From: Hafnia alvei
Lineage (GTDB): Bacteria > Pseudomonadota > Gammaproteobacteria > Enterobacterales > Enterobacteriaceae
NCBI RefSeq assembly: GCF_034424155.1
Contig: NZ_CP139992.1
Span: 4,046,012-4,110,011 of the forward strand
Direction: 5' to 3'
DNA length: 64,000 bases
Numbering within the stretch: position 1 is the stretch's first letter; each line of letters begins with the position of its first letter. Positions 60,838 to 64,000 of this stretch are shown here, in pieces. The notes below the pieces were generated by a model. That model was not told the origin of the DNA. It ran no database searches and saw only the letters and a program-made list of their open reading frames with translations. Both the position numbers and the translations under genes were made by a program.

Positions 60838-62259
60838 TTACTTCACCTCACCAGCAAACAATTTTGCATTTCTGCGTTGAGCACGGTGATAAATCACTTC
60901 TGCCACAACGACGGCTAATAGTGCCCCACCGATAATTTTTCCGGCATATTGGAAATATCCCCCCATATCGATCTGCGAAGGTGGAATAAACAGCAGGCAT
61001 ACGGCAAAAGCGATTGAAATAAAGCCGAGAGCAGGTAATAGAATCGGTAAAATGCGGCCGGGAATTCTAAAGCTACGAGGCGTATCCGGTTGAGTCATGC
61101 GCAGACGATAAAATGCAGGGAACATCACCAGATAAGGAATAAAATAGGTGATAGTAGTTAGCGCGGTCAGCATCCAGTACGCAGCGGCAACGCTAGGTGA
61201 CACAAAGGTTGAAAAGCATAAAACGGTAACAATTAGCGCCTGCATTGTTAGTGCAAAAGCAGGTGTTTGATATTTGGGATGCAGCTTGCCAATGCGTTCC
61301 CCAAGCAAATTATCTTCGCGCGAAGCTTCTTGCAGCATATAAATAGGGCCAACCAGCCAAGAGTTAATTTGCCCCAGCGCCCCGAAAAACATGCAGATAG
61401 CCATCACAGGTAATAACCAAGGCATATGCAAGGTATCAGCCGCCGAGCGCATCGCCTGCATAACGCCCGCTACGATATCAGTATTCCCCGCAGGTAAAAG
61501 CGTATTCAGCGCCCACGTTCCCACCATATAAATACCGACAATGACGCCAGCGGAAACCGCCATGGCTCGTGGGAAATCACGCTGAGGATTACGTGTACGG
61601 CCTGCAATCATTGGGGCAACTTCTAATCCAGCAAAGGCAAACATCATGCTAGATAAGAACACCACGGTATCCCAATGCCTTAAATCAGGGATCCAATTAG
61701 CCGCCGTGGCATAATCGGTTTGCATTTTGTGTCCGGTACATAGCCAAACAACGGCTAATAGAATCAAAATGGCAGAAGGAATAAAGACGCCGCACCATGC
61801 GCTTACGCTATTAATAATTTTAGTCCACTGCATGCCGCGAATATTAAGCAGCGTCAGCAGCCAAAATATCACCATCGAGCCCACGCCGATAAAGACCTTA
61901 CTTTCGGCTAGACTGTCGCTAAACATATAGCCCAGCGCAGTAAAACCGAATTGCAGCATCAGCGGGAAAAAAAGGACGCAAGAAAACAGGAAGCAGACCA
62001 CCACAATCCACGCGATACGTTTACCAAATGCTTCTTTAATCCAAACAAAAATACCGCCGTCTTTTGGCCACCCGGTAGAAAGCTCACCGCATACCATGGC
62101 TAATGGGAAAAACAGGCAGAAAGCCGCGATTACCCACAGCAGCATAGCCGATGCCCCATAGGGCGCCACGTTGGGTATTTGTCGTAAACTCAGAATCGCA
62201 ATGACGTTCATAAAGACGATGTCTTTGATTCCAAGCAGACTTGAGTTGCTATTACTCAT
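60838..62259 (-). CDS. APC-family transporter in D-amino acid cluster
   Basis: A 473-residue membrane transporter with about twelve helices. The N-terminal GIKDIVFMNVIAILSLRQIP and following segments place it in the glutamate:GABA/YjeM-like APC group. The ATG at 62259 with GGAG seven bases upstream is preferred to the frame extension to 62361. It is the second gene after the decarboxylase and lies one base from the racemase. It probably exchanges the basic amino acid and its decarboxylation product. Confidence 0.87.
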   Translation of the reverse strand: MSNSNSSLLGIKDIVFMNVIAILSLRQIPNVAPYGASAMLLWVIAAFCLFFPLAMVCGELSTGWPKDGGIFVWIKEAFGKRIAWIVVVCFLFSCVLFFPLMLQFGFTALGYMFSDSLAESKVFIGVGSMVIFWLLTLLNIRGMQWTKIINSVSAWCGVFIPSAILILLAVVWLCTGHKMQTDYATAANWIPDLRHWDTVVFLSSMMFAFAGLEVAPMIAGRTRNPQRDFPRAMAVSAGVIVGIYMVGTWALNTLLPAGNTDIVAGVMQAMRSAADTLHMPWLLPVMAICMFFGALGQINSWLVGPIYMLQEASREDNLLGERIGKLHPKYQTPAFALTMQALIVTVLCFSTFVSPSVAAAYWMLTALTTITYFIPYLVMFPAFYRLRMTQPDTPRSFRIPGRILPILLPALGFISIAFAVCLLFIPPSQIDMGGYFQYAGKIIGGALLAVVVAEVIYHRAQRRNAKLFAGEVK

Positions 62260-62280
62260 GATCATCTCCAGAGAGAAAAT

Positions 62281-62303
62281 CAGAGGGCGACAACCGCCCT
62301 CTG
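62281..62303 (-). terminator. hairpin between decarboxylase and transporter genes
   Basis: Perfect nine-base arms CAGAGGGCG / CGCCCTCTG with a five-base loop; on the minus strand ATTTTC follows. Likely partial terminator or mRNA stabiliser inside the operon. Confidence 0.65.
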
Positions 62304-62317
62304 TCGCAAAGGGCAAA

Positions 62318-63715
62318 TTAGAAAATGTCGTACTTGACCATATCTTCGTAGGTATCTTCACGGCGGATCAGACGATCTTTACCCTGATTGTCGATCATCA
62401 CGACCGCAGTACGTGGGCGGTTGTTATAAACCGTCTGGCTCTCAATGGTGTAAGCACCCGCATCAAGGAACACCACAACATCGCCAATCTGAGTATCGTG
62501 TGGCAGTAAAAACTCTTCGCCTTTGACGCCCATATGGAAGTAATCGCCACCGTCACACAGCGGGCCTGCCAGCTTGATATATTGATCGTGTTGCTCGGTG
62601 ATCCGAGAGGCGTTATAGACATAGAAGAACCAGTCGAAATGCTGGCTATCAGACAATACGCTGTAGCCTGCATCGACAAACTTCCATTCAACGTGGCATT
62701 CAACGTTACCGTCTAGGTCATAGTTGGTTTTACGTTTTTCACAGGAAACATCGGTTAACAGAACAGCGGCAGAACCCGTGACTTTGCGCCCTGGCTCAAT
62801 ACAAATCTCAACGTCGGTACGCCATTTATGCACTTCATGAATCACCGCATCAGCAAAGTCCTGAGCCGTGATCCCTGCATACATATTGTCTTTTAACGGA
62901 TCGCCATTCTCTTCGTCGTATTTGTAAGGCACTGGAATACCGCCCCCCACGTTGATCAAATCAAATTTGATCCCCAAAACCTCTTCTAAACGACGCGATT
63001 CATCCACCAAAACCTTGGTCGCTTTAGCAAATGGCTCAGACTCTGGCACCTGATCGCCCACATGCATATGCAGACCACGCAGCTTCACATAAGGCATTTG
63101 TAAAATACGGCGGCAGGTTTCCTCGGCCTGTTCGAGATCCAGTCCTGATTTAGCATGAAACGCGGTCACAAGCTCAGCGTGCGTTGCGGAAGGAACGTTT
63201 GGCTCAACGCGCACACAAACGTTGGCGGTTTTTTTCAGGCGACGAGAAATTTCATCAATATGATCAAGTTCATATAGGCTATCGACGTTAATCAGATAGA
63301 GTTCATTATCAATCGCATATTCGAGATCTTCTGGTTTTTTCACCACGCCGTTAAATACGATTTGGCTCCCAGAAAAACCAATTTCCAAACACTTACGCAC
63401 TTCATAAAGTGAGTTAGCTTCCGCACAAATGCCCGCATCTTTGATGGCTTTTAACACCCCCATCACCGAACAGGTTTTTGAGGCAAAGAACGTTTTAGTT
63501 TTGGCATGTGCGGAAAAAGCCTGCTCGATTTCTTTGATATTGCGCACAATCTCAGGCTCAGAAAACACATAAAACGGGGTACCGTATTTTTTTGCCAGTG
63601 CTTCGACATCTAAACCTTCAAAGCATAGTTTTCCATTGTTGCTGGTGAAACGACGATCGTGCTCAATAACATTTTGACGCAGTTGGTTGTAGTTCTTAAC
63701 GATGTTATCTGACAT
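62318..63715 (-). CDS. dokD: fold III PLP decarboxylase, DokD-like (D-ornithine/D-lysine)
   Basis: A 465-residue decarboxylase of the LysA/alanine racemase fold. PLP lysine is in FFASKTCS (about residue 77), the phosphate loop is GGGIPVPY, and EPGRKVTG and CDGGDYFH complete the active site. Length and sequence fit the Salmonella D-ornithine/D-lysine decarboxylase DokD better than biosynthetic LysA (about 420 residues). It is the first gene of a leftward cluster with a transporter, a racemase and a permease, and it follows a sigma54 promoter. Assignment to DokD is by length, context and recall; diaminopimelate decarboxylation is an alternative. Confidence 0.72.
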   Translation of the reverse strand: MSDNIVKNYNQLRQNVIEHDRRFTSNNGKLCFEGLDVEALAKKYGTPFYVFSEPEIVRNIKEIEQAFSAHAKTKTFFASKTCSVMGVLKAIKDAGICAEANSLYEVRKCLEIGFSGSQIVFNGVVKKPEDLEYAIDNELYLINVDSLYELDHIDEISRRLKKTANVCVRVEPNVPSATHAELVTAFHAKSGLDLEQAEETCRRILQMPYVKLRGLHMHVGDQVPESEPFAKATKVLVDESRRLEEVLGIKFDLINVGGGIPVPYKYDEENGDPLKDNMYAGITAQDFADAVIHEVHKWRTDVEICIEPGRKVTGSAAVLLTDVSCEKRKTNYDLDGNVECHVEWKFVDAGYSVLSDSQHFDWFFYVYNASRITEQHDQYIKLAGPLCDGGDYFHMGVKGEEFLLPHDTQIGDVVVFLDAGAYTIESQTVYNNRPRTAVVMIDNQGKDRLIRREDTYEDMVKYDIF

Positions 63716-63774
63716 AAAATCCTCTGCTTATCGATGGTTTAATGCGTGATATGTCCCTACAGATAACATTGTTA

Positions 63775-63791
63775 CTGCAACCGTCATGCCA
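63775..63791 (-). promoter_or_regulatory. sigma54 promoter of the DokD-like cluster
   Basis: On the minus strand TGGCATGACGGTTGCAG has GG (63790-63789) and GC (63778-63777) with the correct offset and lies about 60 bases upstream of the decarboxylase start. Confidence 0.83.
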
Positions 63792-63870
63792 TAATTATTT
63801 ATCTTTAAAATCAATAAAATAAAAAAAGCCCTACTAATAATTTCGGTCATATATTCTAAAAATTGCCTAA

Positions 63871-63888
63871 GTGACGAAAATCCGTCAC
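63871..63888. promoter_or_regulatory. palindrome, probable activator site
   Basis: GTGACG / CGTCAC arms with a six-base spacer lie 80-100 bases upstream of the sigma54 promoter and just before the start of the divergent regulator, a typical place for an enhancer site. Confidence 0.6.
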
Positions 63889-63907
63889 CCAGTGAAAGGA
63901 CCAAAAA

Positions 63908-64000
63908 ATGCCTCCGCTCGACCCAGAATTGCAGTATGCCCTTGAGATGTTTTCGCGCTTTTTTGATCTTATTCATCAACCGTTAGCGATAATTAATCGT
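63908..64000 (+). CDS. start of a regulator, probably sigma54-dependent, cut by window
   Basis: An open frame begins at ATG 63908 with AAAGGA eight bases upstream and runs off the window after 31 codons. The peptide MPPLDPELQYALEMFSRFFD and the following IHQPLAIINR look like the N-terminal helix and first strand of a PAS domain. With the divergent sigma54 promoter, it is probably the NtrC-like activator of the DokD-like cluster. That identity is inference. Confidence 0.65.
   Translation, partial: MPPLDPELQYALEMFSRFFDLIHQPLAIINR

Noticed and set aside
63728-63979. 83-codon minus-strand open frame at the right edge
   Set aside because: It covers the sigma54 promoter and palindrome and opposes the regulator start at 63908, which has a better Shine-Dalgarno.

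Overview
The window looks like chromosome from an enterobacterium, most likely a member of Hafniaceae such as Hafnia or Obesumbacterium. Core genes (pepA, holC, valS, lptF, lptG, ldtB, ampH, gss, roxA, atoSCDAEB) match their Escherichia coli counterparts in length and motifs. The order torCAD, leuX, ldtB, ampH, lptGF, pepA is not the E. coli order. The genus is an inference from content and was not tested.

Layout. 1-5.6 kb: a rightward metal or siderophore uptake cluster (end of a FecCD permease, its ATPase, a SAM methyltransferase, modD, a TonB-dependent receptor, a MOSC protein). 5.6-13 kb: a hydrolase/LysR pair divergent from a quinone reductase, an orphan antitoxin-like regulator, a strongly folded C4-like RNA with a small ORF, the ribosomal oxygenase roxA and glutathionylspermidine synthetase/amidase gss. 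13-19 kb: a MocR-type regulator divergent from torC-torA-torD for periplasmic TMAO respiration.

19-37.2 kb is accessory DNA inserted at the tRNA-Leu(CAA) gene leuX. Three copies of the tRNA 3' end (near 19.06, 26.23 and 37.15 kb) split it into two tandem islands. The left island holds a type I restriction-modification system (hsdM, hsdS, hsdR) and no integrase. The right island holds a RloC/PrrC-like zinc-hook ATPase with a putative anticodon-nuclease triad, an XRE regulator, a small membrane protein, a retron-like reverse transcriptase fused to a TOPRIM-like domain with a candidate structured RNA beside it, a serine recombinase, a three-gene Rep-like operon and a tyrosine integrase next to leuX. 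It reads as a mobile defence island.

37.2-50.1 kb is core chromosome: a SnoaL-like protein, ldtB, ampH, a chemotaxis receptor, lptGF, and pepA-holC-valS. 50.1-57.5 kb is the short-chain fatty acid (acetoacetate) operon atoDAEB with its two-component regulators atoS-atoC; a sigma54 promoter and a long palindrome lie upstream of atoD. 57.7-64 kb has a GNAT acetyltransferase and a leftward cluster (DokD-like decarboxylase, APC transporter, Orr-like racemase, second APC permease). A second sigma54 promoter precedes this cluster, and the start of a divergent regulator runs off the right edge. The two halves of this last region share one design: sigma54 activators controlling catabolism of acids or D-amino acids.
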